DNA of 12,723 bases from Baffinella frigidus. Its lineage: Eukaryota > Cryptophyceae > Cryptomonadales > Baffinellaceae. The translations under genes and the position numbers were made by a program. Positions 5,798-11,348 of this stretch are shown here, piece by piece. Numbering within the stretch: the first letter of the stretch is position 1; the number at the start of each line of letters is the position of its first letter. The stretch is taken from NCBI GenBank assembly GCA_026770585.1, contig MU646316.1, forward strand, positions 458,250 to 470,972. Reading direction: 5' to 3'. A model generated the notes under the pieces. The model was not told the origin of the DNA. It ran no database searches and worked only from the letters and a program-made list of their open reading frames with translations.

Positions 5798-5920
5798 TAC
5801 AGGGTTACCTCGCTGATAAGAAACCGCCCCCCCCCTAGGACCACCATAGGGCCCTAGGCATAGTCCTACTGTAGGATCCTAGAGGGGGAGGCGGTTTCTT
5901 ATGAGCGAGGTACCCCTGTA
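5798..5920. mobile_element. Family A element with paralogous empty sites
   Basis: Near-perfect palindrome with 9-C and G-rich inner arms. Flanks GGATGTTTTGGG|TA and TA|CTCGCGACCATCGCAG match uninterrupted relatives GGATGTTTCACCACTCGAAA (about 5461) and GAATGTTTTAGTGGTCGGGA (about 6199). This fixes the ends and supports a TA target duplication. Confidence 0.92.
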
Positions 5921-6244
5921 CTCGCGACCATCGCAGAAACATTTATGTACAGAGAAAGAGGCACGTTTTGACGAGAGGATGTGAAAACGCGCAGAAAGGT
6001 CACGGTCATGCTCATTTATCTACAGAGAAAAGAGGTCAGAAAGAGGCACATTTTGACGAGGATGGGAGGAAGCGAAGAGAGGTAAGGACCTCTCGTCGAG
6101 AGGTCACGGAGATCTCCTGGTGAGCTCGACGACCTTTCTCACTTGAGAGTGACAAAATGGGCGGCAGTATGTATTATCAATCCAAAGATGCGTATGTGAA
6201 TGTTTTAGTGGTCGGGAACATCTCGATTTTGTTTTTTTATTTAC

Positions 6245-6285
6245 AGAGAAAGAGGCACGTTTTGACGAGTGGATCTACGCTGGAC
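6245..6285 (-). CDS. Candidate microexon, strand ambiguous
   Basis: On the - strand the 41-bp block lies between GACCACCCTCAG and GTAAAT. It needs one base to complete its first codon, exactly what the exon at 7765-7870 leaves, and then reads SSVDPLVKTCLFL. On the + strand the same block follows an excellent acceptor (TTTTGTTTTTTTATTTACAG) and reads KEARFDEWIYAGPE. Copies at lower coordinates fit either reading: donor rungs of a - exon or acceptor rungs of a + exon. I favour the - reading only because of the phase match. Confidence 0.3.
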
Positions 6286-6341
6286 CTGAGGGTGGTCAAT
6301 TGCAAAAGTCAACTCATCAGTAGGCGTGAGTCAACTTTGGC

Positions 6342-6367
6342 AGAATGTACAGGATCCTGTACATTCT
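6342..6367. repeat. 26-bp perfect palindrome centred on GGATCC
   Basis: AGAATGTACAGGA and TCCTGTACATTCT are exact complements with no spacer. GTCAACT motifs at 6308, 6330 and 6376 around it recall the family C arms, so this may be the core of a degraded C-like element. Confidence 0.9.
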
Positions 6368-6446
6368 TCCCTTGGGTCAACTTATGATTGCTTCCGGTCA
6401 CGTCTCAAGTAGGGGGGGAAGCAAGGCGAGGTGAGGATGTCCAAGG

Positions 6447-6590
6447 CGCTGCGCGGTCACGTGGCTTCGCAGCTCGCTGCGCGGTCACGTGACCTCGCTG
6501 CGAGGTCACGTGACCTTGCTGCAGGCGCTGCGCGGTCACGTTGCCTCGCTGCGCGGTCACGTGACCTCGATGCGCGGTCACGGAGATGTC
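6447..6590. repeat. Minisatellite with CACGTG palindromes
   Basis: Six copies of GCGCGGTCACGTGACCTCGCT-like units; GGTCAC starts at 6455, 6483, 6504, 6534, 6555 and 6576, spaced 21 bp with two longer units of 28 and 30 bp. Most contain GGTCACGTGACC, a 12-bp palindrome around a G-box/E-box core. As 21 is a multiple of 3, long open frames on both strands (RSRDLAA, HVTAQRG) arise automatically. Confidence 0.9.
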
Positions 6591-6644
6591 CTGGTGAGCT
6601 CGACGACCGCGGCTTCCAAGTTGTCGCCGAACAGTGCCAGCCTG

Positions 6645-6691
6645 CGAGAGAGAGAGGGGGGGGGAGCGAGCGAGAGAGAGAGAGAGAGAGG

Positions 6692-6728
<37 letters not shown>

Positions 6729-6829
6729 CGAGAGAGAGCGAAAGAGAGAGAGAGAGAGAGAGTGAGTGAGTGCGAGAGAGAGAAAGCGAGAGAGATAGAG
6801 CGAGAGTGAGAGATAAATCAAGAGAGAGG
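6645..6829. repeat. Long (GA)n microsatellite
   Basis: About 185 bp of GA with GAGC and GAAA interruptions. The apparent Arg-Glu and Leu-Ser proteins are repeat artefacts. Bases 6830-6990 show no supported feature. Confidence 0.97.
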
Positions 6830-6990
6830 TTTGATGCACAGATGGACACAACCGCGCCAAAACAATGTCTTGCGGAGCCAGGATCCAGGCAAGCCACCGC
6901 ACAGCCACCTTACACCAGTTTTGGCAGAGGTTTACGAGCCGGAACCGCCATCCTGAAACTTGAAACATCCATCCAAAAGCCTGAAACTTC

Positions 6991-7112
6991 TACAGGGGTA
7001 CCTCGCTCATAAGAAACCGCCACCCCCTAGGATCCTACAGTAGGCCCATGCCTAGGGCCCTATGGTGGTCCTAGGGGGGAGGGCTGATTCTTGTGGGCGA
7101 GGTACCCCTGTA
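6991..7112. mobile_element. Family A element, full length (122 bp)
   Basis: TACAGGGGTACCTCGCTCAT ... GTGGGCGAGGTACCCCTGTA, with core CCTAGGATCCTACAGTAGGC. TA at both outer ends. Confidence 0.9.
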
Positions 7113-7155
7113 CCCACAACATCTAACACTCGGGAATGTTTGGATGGAAGATGCG

Positions 7156-7271
7156 CAGGGTTACCTCGCTCATAAGGAGCCACACCCTGTTATGACCCTA
7201 CAGTAGGCCTGTATTTCATATACCTACGGTGGTCCTATGGGGGCGGCGGCTTTCATAAGCGAGGAACCCTG
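7156..7271. mobile_element. Family A element, diverged, no TA flank
   Basis: CAGGGTTACCTCGCTCATAAG ... in substance, ending TTTCATAAGCGAGGAACCCTG. The outer bases are CG and GG rather than TA, so either the duplication decayed or the target is not always TA. Confidence 0.8.
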
Positions 7272-7346
7272 GGAGGGAGGGAGGCTCGCTCTGAGGGAGG
7301 CAGGGGTTGAGGGGCTCGGACCGGCAGGGCTAGAGCCACGTGACTG

Positions 7347-7413
7347 AGAGGTCCTAGGCAGGTCCTAGGGCCCTACGGTAGGGCGCATGCGCCTACTCGC
7401 CACTTAAGGGATA
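7347..7413. mobile_element. Family F element, right part
   Basis: GAGGTCCTAGGCAGGTCC, TAGGGCCCTACGGTAGG and terminal CGCCACTTAAGGGATA. A bare terminus, ACGCCACTTAAGGGATATA, follows at 7461-7480. Confidence 0.75.
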
Positions 7414-7593
7414 CGACAGACTTCCGGGTTCAGGGACCTGTAGGGGGTCCCTCAGGACCCAACGCCACTTAAGGGATATAAGATGTAAGGGAGGCGTCCT
7501 TTCGGTCGGGCTCGGACCTGCAGGGCTGGAGCCACGTGACTTCCCCGACACGCATCTCCCGCACGGAGACCATCCCGTCGCGCAATACCCCGA

Positions 7594-7640
7594 ACCCTAA
7601 ACCCTAAACCCTAAACCCCAACCCCCAACTCCCAACCCCC
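7594..7640. repeat. Interstitial telomere-like repeat (CCCTAAA)
   Basis: Three and a half CCCTAAA units decay into CCCCAAC and CCCAACT variants. The array starts exactly where a copied exon edge is interrupted (CCCCGAA|CCCTAAA), suggesting repair-associated insertion at a break. Confidence 0.9.
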
Positions 7641-7648
7641 AAACGTCA

Positions 7649-7736
7649 AATTTGACCGCATGGCCAGTTGAGGGTTACCTGTATCCCCACGGTGGTCGTA
7701 CGGGGGCGGCAGCTTTCACAAGCGGAGACCCCTGTG
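7649..7736. mobile_element. Fragments of F and A elements
   Basis: AATTTGACCGCATGGCCAGTT is a family F end (in substance), followed by TACCTGTATCCCCACGGTGG and TTTCACAAGCGGAGACCCCTG, the right half of a diverged family A element. Confidence 0.55.
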
Positions 7737-7764
7737 AGGGAGGCAGGGGAGGAGGGGCTCAGAC

Positions 7765-7870
7765 CTGCACGGCTGGAGCCACGTGACTTCGCCCACGCGC
7801 ATCTGTCTCACAGTGACCACCCCGTCGCGTGACATCCCGAACGCCCCGTCCGACATCGCGATGAACAGCC
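7765..7870 (-). CDS. Exon of the - strand gene (LFIAMSDGAFG...)
   Basis: Best-framed exon of the - strand gene: acceptor AGTCTCTTCTTACCCAG, donor CCGTGCAG|GTCTGAG. The 106 bp start with two bases finishing a split codon and end two bases into another. It reads LFIAMSDGAFGMSRDG, then VVTVRQMRVGEVTWLQPC. The previous exon (8568-8607) leaves one base, so the join is G-GG giving Gly with no stop. Both edges occur as partial copies in the flanking introns. The product is not recognised; the segment has the alternating hydrophobic pattern of a beta-rich soluble domain, which is only an impression. No other exon-sized block in the region carries both borders intact. Confidence 0.65.
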
Positions 7871-8070
7871 CTGGGTAAGAAGAGACTTGTGTTACACGTA
7901 TGACGTCGGACCATCAACTTAAGGAGTCCAGAGAGGGCTCGAACAAACCTGGGTCGGGGTTTAGGGGTTGGGGGTTGGAGGTTAGTCTGCCTCACGGAGA
8001 CCACCAGACCCCGAACGCCCCGTCCGTCTTCGCGATGAACAGACCTGGGTCAGGGATTAGGGGTTGGAGG

Positions 8071-8230
8071 CCACACAGCGGACTTCGAAGGGATTTTGGA
8101 TAACCCCTAAGCGACAAGGCCTAGGACCCAACGGTAAGCAACCCCAGGGACATAGGGGGGTTCCTATGGATAAGATAACGGAAACTCGGGCACTGAGTGC
8201 CCGAAAATCCCTTCGTAGCCCGCTGTGTGG
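8071..8230 (+). mobile_element. Family E element, complete, with empty site
   Basis: Long terminal inverted repeats CCACACAGCGG(A/G)CT(T/A)CGAA.. (8071-8099 and 8201-8230). The interior has TAACCCCTAAGCGACAAGG, ACATAGGGGGG and a 17-bp palindrome CGGGCACTGAGTGCCCG (8187-8203). The flanks GGGTTGGAGG and TGAGTCTGTCTCACGG match the uninterrupted GGGTTGGAGGTTAGTCTGCC at 7970-7990, which fixes the ends. No clear target duplication. 160 bp, no open frame. Confidence 0.9.
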
Positions 8231-8309
8231 TGAGTCTGTCTCACGGAGACAACACCGTCGCGTGACATCCCGAACGCCCCGTCCGTCATCGCGATGAACA
8301 GCCCTGGGG

Positions 8310-8560
8310 TAGGCGTTAGCGGGTTGAGGTTTTGGGGGTTAGTGTTCAGGGTTTAAGCTCCTCACCCTTAGGAGTTAGGAGGAGTTGGGGGTGAGGGTGA
8401 GGGGTTAGGGGTTAGGGGTGAGAGGTGAGGGTGTAGGGTTGGGGGGAAGATACCGTACATTCCAAACGAGTTGGGGTGAGGGGTGAGGGGTGAGGGGTGA
8501 GGGGTGAGGGGTTAGGGGTTAGGGGTGAGGGGTGAGAGGTGAGGGTGTAGGGTTGGGGGG
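8310..8560. repeat. G-rich telomere-like array (TTAGGGG/TGAGGGG)
   Basis: Runs of GGGGTTA and GGGGTGA. A ~65-bp higher-order unit ending GGTGTAGGGTTGGGGGGAAG and ATACCGTACATTCC occurs twice (about 8401-8464 and 8511-8577). Many closely spaced runs of four G on the + strand make quadruplex formation plausible. The repeated unit ends exactly with the copied end of the exon at 8568. Confidence 0.85.
8454..8471 (-). repeat. Donor-edge copy of microexon 8568-8607
   Basis: On the - strand CTCGTTTGGAATGTACG|GTATC repeats the last 14 bases and donor of the microexon, 114 bp downstream of the real border, beyond one G-rich unit. Confidence 0.65.
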
Positions 8561-8567
8561 AAGATAC

Positions 8568-8607
8568 CGTACATTCCGAACGCCTCCTCTGGAGCGTCCC
8601 CCTGCGC
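8568..8607 (-). CDS. 40-bp microexon of the - strand gene
   Basis: Between GCGGGTGGCAG and the donor ACG|GTATCT, the - strand reads AQGDAPEEAFGMY plus one base. Phase 0 at its start matches the end of the exon 10675-10751, and the spare base completes a Gly codon with the exon 7765-7870. Its 5' part is copied at 9072-9106 with one change (GCTCCA to GCGCCA, synonymous), and its 3' edge at 8454-8471. The donor is weak and the exon very short, so the borders are less secure than for its neighbours. Confidence 0.45.
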
Positions 8608-8693
8608 CTGCCACCCGCGAGAGTCTCTGGTCAAAGAGCGAAGACAACTTCGGACAGCATGATCCACTCAGAACCTTCCCATGATTTCTGTGG

Positions 8694-8764
8694 AACTGTG
8701 GCTGTTAAGTGGCTCGACGGTTATGTACAAGGCAACTGTGGCTGTTAAGTGGCTGGACGGTTAT
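8694..8764. repeat. 40-bp tandem repeat, exon-like on + strand
   Basis: AACTGTGGCTGTTAAGTGGC occurs at 8694 and 8734; a related block GCAATGGTGGCTGTCCAGTGG (in substance) lies at 9949. Read on the + strand these give ATVAVKWLDG and AMVAVQWLDK, which looks coding, but no matching splice borders or gene could be found. Confidence 0.5.
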
Positions 8765-8816
8765 TTTTTGTCTTGGTGGCACGCCTTCAAAGAGCGCGGC
8801 CCACCGAGACAAAAGT
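8765..8816. repeat. 19-bp imperfect inverted repeat
   Basis: TTTTGTCTTGGTGGCACGC pairs with GCGGCCCACCGAGACAAAA around about 14 nt, with a few mismatches. It directly follows the second 40-bp repeat. Confidence 0.65.
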
Positions 8817-8921
8817 CGAGAGTGGAACGTCTCAAAGCAAAAGTGGTCTGTTAACTTAAGAAGTAACAGTGGAATATCCCGAACGCCCCGTCCGTCATCG
8901 CGATGAACACAGCGTACATTC

Positions 8922-9071
8922 TTATCTCAGAAAACGAGTTCTAAAACTCGTTTTCTTAAGTCAATCCCCTTACAATTTTGTCAACTTATGCGGAGAGTAA
9001 AGAATAAGTTGACGAATTTGTAGGGGAATTGACTTAAGAAAACGAGTTTTAGAACTCGTTTTCTGAGATAA
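8922..9071. mobile_element. Composite 150-bp hairpin, TSD ATTC, family C core
   Basis: Arms 8922-8988 and 9005-9071 match at 63 of 67 positions; termini are TTATCTCAG and CTGAGATAA. Each outer arm contains its own palindrome (GAAAACGAGTTCTAAAACTC.. and mate), and the core is family C (TTAAGTCAATCCCCTTACAA). ATTC flanks it on both sides (8918-8921, 9072-9075). The uninterrupted GTACATTCCGAACGCCTCC exists at 8570-8588. A family C unit therefore appears to have acquired an extra palindromic terminus. Confidence 0.93.
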
Positions 9072-9106
9072 ATTCCGAACGCCTCCTCTGGCGCGTCCCC
9101 CTGCGC
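9072..9106 (-). repeat. Acceptor-edge copy of microexon 8568-8607
   Basis: On the - strand GGGCGGCAG|GCGCAGGGGG repeats the acceptor and coding start of the microexon. The shared lead-in CTCTTTGACCAGAGACTCTC extends to about 9138 and recurs near 9371-9395 and 9550-9590. The copy is cut off at its 3' end by the composite hairpin. Confidence 0.7.
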
Positions 9107-9234
9107 CTGCCGCCCGCGAGAGTCTCTGGTCAAAGAGAAAAGACCTTGATCTATCCGAGTAAAGTTGGGCACGTAGATATTTCGCCCCCCCCCGAAATTG
9201 GCATAGGGGGGCTCCTTCTGGTCAGAGAGAGACC

Positions 9235-9371
9235 CACTTCGCAGCCACCGAGGACCTTTTCACCTTGATTTCAAGGTGAAATTCCGGTTGGAATCCAGGG
9301 CAATGGATAAGATTCTAGTACACATCGTTTAGATGGACTGTATCCGTGAAGTCCCCGGTGGCTGCTAAGTA
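9235..9371 (-). mobile_element. Family B element, copy 2
   Basis: Reverse-complement relative of 981-1117, same length, ends CACTTCGCAGCCACC and GGTGGCTGCTAAGT. Substitutions and no length change separate the two. It sits within GA-rich acceptor lead-in repeats. Bases 9139-9234 hold nothing else beyond a short C/G-run hairpin at about 9185. Confidence 0.8.
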
Positions 9372-9406
9372 GAGAGAGAGTCTCTGGTCAAAGAGAGACT
9401 CTGGTC

Positions 9407-9546
9407 CCACACGGCGGACTACGAACCTTTCATCAAAAGTCAAATTACCTGCAAACAATTAACTTTTAAGGATTTTTCGAATGCAAATTGGTCACGTTGC
9501 AACCCGGAATCCGGGGTCAACGAAACCCTCGTAGCCCACTGAGTGG
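9407..9546. mobile_element. Family E relative with shared termini, different core
   Basis: Ends CCACACGGCGGACTACGAAC and CTCGTAGCCCACTGAGTGG are family E termini, but the interior (AGTCAAATTACCTGC...TTAACTTTT) is unrelated to other E copies. Flanks GAGAGACTCTGGT occur on both sides. Confidence 0.7.
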
Positions 9547-9627
9547 AGAGAGAGACTCTGGTGAGAGAGAGATTCTGGTCAAAGAGAAAAGACGACCTCG
9601 GACATGTCGACCAGCCAGGACCTTTTA

Positions 9628-9742
9628 CCTTAAGTCAACACACCTGATCCTCGGCAGTAAGTTGCCATTTCGTTTACATGGACCGGCTTTGGGAGGCGGC
9701 ATTTGGCTTAAGCCTGTGGTTTTCAGGGGGAGTTGACTTAGG
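9628..9742. mobile_element. C-like inverted-repeat element
   Basis: CCTTAAGTCAAC (9628-9639) and AGTTGACTTAGG (9731-9742) are complementary termini with an unrelated centre. Only about 11 bp match strongly, so this is tentative. Confidence 0.5.
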
Positions 9743-9814
9743 CAAAATGTTCTGGCTCGGAGTGCACTTGGCAGCAGCCGGTGTCTTCGGAAATCGGTCC
9801 ACCTAAACGATCTC

Positions 9815-9905
9815 GTACAAATTGTCCCTCCCTCGGGGCAATTTGTAGGGGGCAATTTGTGATCCCTCGGTGCAATTTGGAGGGGCAATTTGTAATCAAT
9901 TGCCC
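9815..9905. repeat. Cluster of GGCAATTTG motifs
   Basis: GGGCAATTTGTAGG-like motifs occur at least four times in direct orientation, plus ACAAATTGTCCC at 9815 and CAATTGCCCC at 9897 in inverse, so the cluster can fold. No coding signal. Confidence 0.65.
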
Positions 9906-10030
9906 CGGATTACCTCAGAATCTTTCCCGGATTTCCGGGGAAGAAAGGCAATGGTGGCTGTCCAGTGGCTGGACAAAATGTTTTATTTTTAAGAAAGTGC
10001 ATCAGCCTGCTAGCAAAGGAACCTTGTACG

Positions 10031-10330
10031 GACCTAGTCTTGGAAGAACCCGCCTCGTCCTAGACTAGGTCATCACACACCTAATTGAAAAGAAAAGGCC
10101 ACTCGAGGCTGGAAAGGGGAGCATTTTGAATGTGGGGTTCTTAAACTTTGTACCAGCCACGGGTGGGTTTGGTCACGTAGCTGGCGGAATTCCGCCAGCT
10201 GGGGCAAATAACCTGACTATTTATGTGAAAATTACTACACATCCCTGCACTTGTAAAGGACTTGTAAAGTTGAAACTTTTAAAATACACACATCTCTAGC
10301 CTCGAGTGGGGAGGAGACCTGTGTGATGAC
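10031..10330. mobile_element. Nested inverted-repeat element (family J)
   Basis: Outer arms GTCATCACACA (10070) and its complement TGTGTGATGAC (ending 10330); middle arms CCACTCGAGGCT (10099-10110) and AGCCTCGAGTGG (10298-10309); at the centre a 22-bp perfect palindrome around GAATTC (10179-10200). A 10-bp stem GACCTAGTCT/AGACTAGGTC (10031-10040, 10062-10071) adjoins. The right outer arm coincides with the copied end of an exon (10319-10349). Confidence 0.65.
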
Positions 10331-10349
10331 GACTCTGTGAACGCGACAC
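10319..10349 (-). repeat. Donor-edge copy of exon 10675-10751
   Basis: On the - strand GTGTCGCGTTCACAGAGTCG.. to CACACAG|GTCTCC reads CRVHRVVITQ against CRVHRVAITQ in the exon. It lies 356 bp downstream, beyond a minisatellite and a family E element. Confidence 0.75.
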
Positions 10350-10491
10350 GGGATTTTGAATAACCCCTACGCGATACGACCTAGGATCCTACGGTAGGCA
10401 CCCCGTAGGGACATAGGGGGGTTCCTACGGATAAGGTAACGGAAACTCGGGCACTGAGTGCCCAAAATTCCCTTCGCAGCCCTCTGTGTGG
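10347..10491 (+). mobile_element. Family E element
   Basis: GGGATTTTGAATAACCCC through CGGGCACTGAGTGCCC to CAGCCCTCTGTGTGG, close to 8071-8230. Its left terminus is shortened where it meets the exon-edge copy. Confidence 0.8.
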
Positions 10492-10523
10492 AATGAAGCT
10501 GGTTCGATAGTATGGCGAAGAAG

Positions 10524-10662
10524 GTGTAGGGTGTAGGGTGTAGGGTGTAGGGTGTAGGTTTTACGGTGTAGGGTGTAGGGTGTAGGGTGTAGGGTGTAGG
10601 GTGTGGGGTGCAGAGTGCAGGGTGTACAGGGCAGGGTGTAGGGTGTAGGGTGTAGGGTAGAG
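10524..10662. repeat. 7-bp minisatellite (GTGTAGG)n
   Basis: About nineteen units of GTGTAGG with GTGCAGA, GTACAGG and GTTTTACG variants. A 7-bp period and a GTAGGG core make it a relative of the TTTAGGG telomere repeat. The array lies exactly between the exon at 10675 and its donor copy at 10319. Confidence 0.95.
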
Positions 10663-10674
10663 GGAGGAGGGGAC

Positions 10675-10751
10675 CTGTGTGATGGCGACTCTGTGCACGC
10701 GACACCGCTCCGGGACATCCAGAAGCACCTCGCTCCTCGGGCCCACCCCGC
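10675..10751 (-). CDS. Exon of the - strand gene (GVGPRSEVLLDV...)
   Basis: 77 bp on the - strand between TTTCTCTCTCGGCGGGCGCAG (acceptor, in substance) and ATCACACAG|GTCCCC. Two leading bases plus the single base left by the exon 11787-11880 make Gly; it then reads GVGPRSEVLLDVPERC and RVHRVAITQ, ending on a whole codon. The next exon (8568) starts in phase 0. The 5' edge recurs four times upstream and the 3' edge once downstream. No family recognised. The 126-bp repeats make long open frames on the + strand too; I regard those as shadows because splice borders and phases fit only the - strand. Confidence 0.6.
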
Positions 10752-10982
10752 CTGCGCCCGCCGAGAGAGAAACGTGCATTGAGTACGGATTGAACCCAAC
10801 ATGGCCACCTGCGTTGACATACATGGCGTGCCTAGCTGTTCTCATGGGGGAACCATCGCTCCTCGGCCCCACCCCGCCTGCGCACGTCGAGAGAGAAACG
10901 TGCGTTGAGTACGGATTGAACCCAACATGGCCACCTGCGTTGACATACATGGCGTGCCTAGCTGTTCTCATGGGGGAACCAT
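10731..10982. repeat. 126-bp tandem repeat, two units plus a third start
   Basis: Units 10731-10856 and 10857-10982 differ at only a few bases; a third begins at 10983 and breaks off after about 28 bp. Each starts with the copied 5' edge of the exon above, then intron-like sequence (GAGAGAAACGTGCRTTGAG, ACATGGCCACCTGCGTTGAC). The 42-codon period keeps frames open on both strands. A short hairpin, ATTTCAC/GTGAAAT, follows at 11016-11034. Confidence 0.92.
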
Positions 10983-11291
10983 CGCTCCTCGAACCCACCC
11001 CGCCAGCGCACGTGTATTTCACCACGTGTGAAATAACATGCGGGACCCCCCCGCGGCCCACACCAGGCTATGCAGGCACGCGGAAACCTCGCTGCTCGGC
11101 CCGAACCCACCTGCGCTCACCCACGCCGTTTATCGTCGCAGCCCGCACTCGGACCACTCGGTGGGCTACGAGGGTTTCGTTGACCCCGGATGTGAAATAT
11201 CGTATAGAAGACCCCCCGCGGCCCACACGAGGCGATCCAAGCACGCGGGAACCCCGCTGCTCGGCCCCACCCCGCCTGCACCCACCCACGC
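10857..11291 (-). repeat. Acceptor-edge ladder before - strand exon 10675-10751
   Basis: GCAG|GCGGGGTGGGG-type borders lie at 10877, 11003 (acceptor mutated to CTG), 11110 and 11275, against 10751 for the exon; spacings 126, 126, 107 and 165 bp. The last two rungs (11047-11126 and 11213-11291) continue into a shared GC-rich block reading ..GPSS.V.ACL..LVWAAGG, also seen at 630-665. They could form an alternative exon with a weak donor (G|GTCTTC). Confidence 0.7.
11154..11191 (-). mobile_element. Solo family E end matching 9509-9546
   Basis: 38 bp, reverse complement of the right end of the element at 9407-9546 with a single mismatch (CCACTCGGTGGG against CCACTCAGTGGG). No partner terminus is visible nearby. 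It lies between two acceptor-edge rungs. Confidence 0.85.
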
Positions 11292-11348
11292 CTGTTATGT
11301 CGTGTGGCGCCCCCTGACTCCATTCGGCACTCGCATCGCCACGGGATG

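Larger units (their letters stand above)
5441..6244. repeat. Degenerate repeats of AGAAAGAGGCACGTTTTGACGAG
   Basis: Copies of this block occur at 5951 (after ATGTACAG), from 6024 (after TCTACAG) and in full at 6245; weaker ones lie near 5441, 5515 and 5578. The sequence TATTTGGATGTTT..CCATCGCAG also repeats (about 5455 and 5780), with a third version at about 6190. The copy from 6026 is framed by CTACAG and GAAGAGAG|GTAAGG, a strong donor at 6082. On the + strand the set looks like acceptor rungs; on the - strand, like donor rungs of the exon candidate at 6245-6285. Confidence 0.6.
6102..6608. repeat. Pair of 33-bp direct repeats with splice-like border
   Basis: GGTCACGGAGAT(C/G)TCCTG|GTGAGCTCGACGACC occurs at 6102-6134 and 6576-6608 with one mismatch. 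CTG|GTGAGC is a good + strand donor; the complement CTCACCAG|GAC is a possible - strand acceptor. No exon could be assigned. Confidence 0.6.
7322..7764 (-). repeat. Donor-edge ladder after - strand exon 7765-7870
   Basis: On the - strand the exon end ..ACGTGGCTCCAGCC.TGCAG|GTC recurs downstream: copy 7518-7591 (border CCCTGCAG|GTCCGAG) and short copy 7322-7344 (CCTGCCG|GTCCGAG). The first rung keeps about 21 codons, reading RDGMVSVREMRVGEVTWLQP against RDGVVTVRQMRVGEVTWLQP in the exon; five of eight changed codons are synonymous. Its upstream end breaks off directly into (CCCTAAA)n. Confidence 0.75.
7990..8909 (-). repeat. Acceptor-edge ladder before - strand exon 7765-7870
   Basis: Upstream on the - strand the start of the exon recurs. 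The copy with border at 8044 (GACCCAG|GTCTGTTC) is shortened and out of frame. The copy with border at 8303 (CTACCCCAG|GGCTGTTC) is long and reads LFIAMTDGAFGMSRDGVVSV, with a conserved frame. The copy 8872-8909 has lost its acceptor and reads VFIAMTDGAFG. Border spacings from the exon are 174, 259 and 606 bp. Two intervals hold the family E element at 8071-8230 and the G-rich array at 8310-8560. Confidence 0.78.

Noticed and set aside
6405-6968. Overlapping open frames of up to 187 codons on both strands
   Set aside because: They arise from a 21-bp minisatellite and (GA)n, both of which keep frames open without coding constraint.
7594-7640. True chromosome end
   Set aside because: Only a few CCCTAAA units occur and unique sequence and exons continue on both sides, so it is interstitial.
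2192-9071. Hairpins as bacterial rho-independent terminators or CRISPR repeats
   Set aside because: Eukaryotic context, long arms with target duplications and family relationships show transposable-element origin; spacing and identity do not fit an array.
10679-11317. 212-codon + strand open frame with a 42-residue repeat
   Set aside because: The 126-bp repeat is a multiple of 3 and is open on both strands. Splice borders, phases and rung conservation support the - strand exon instead.
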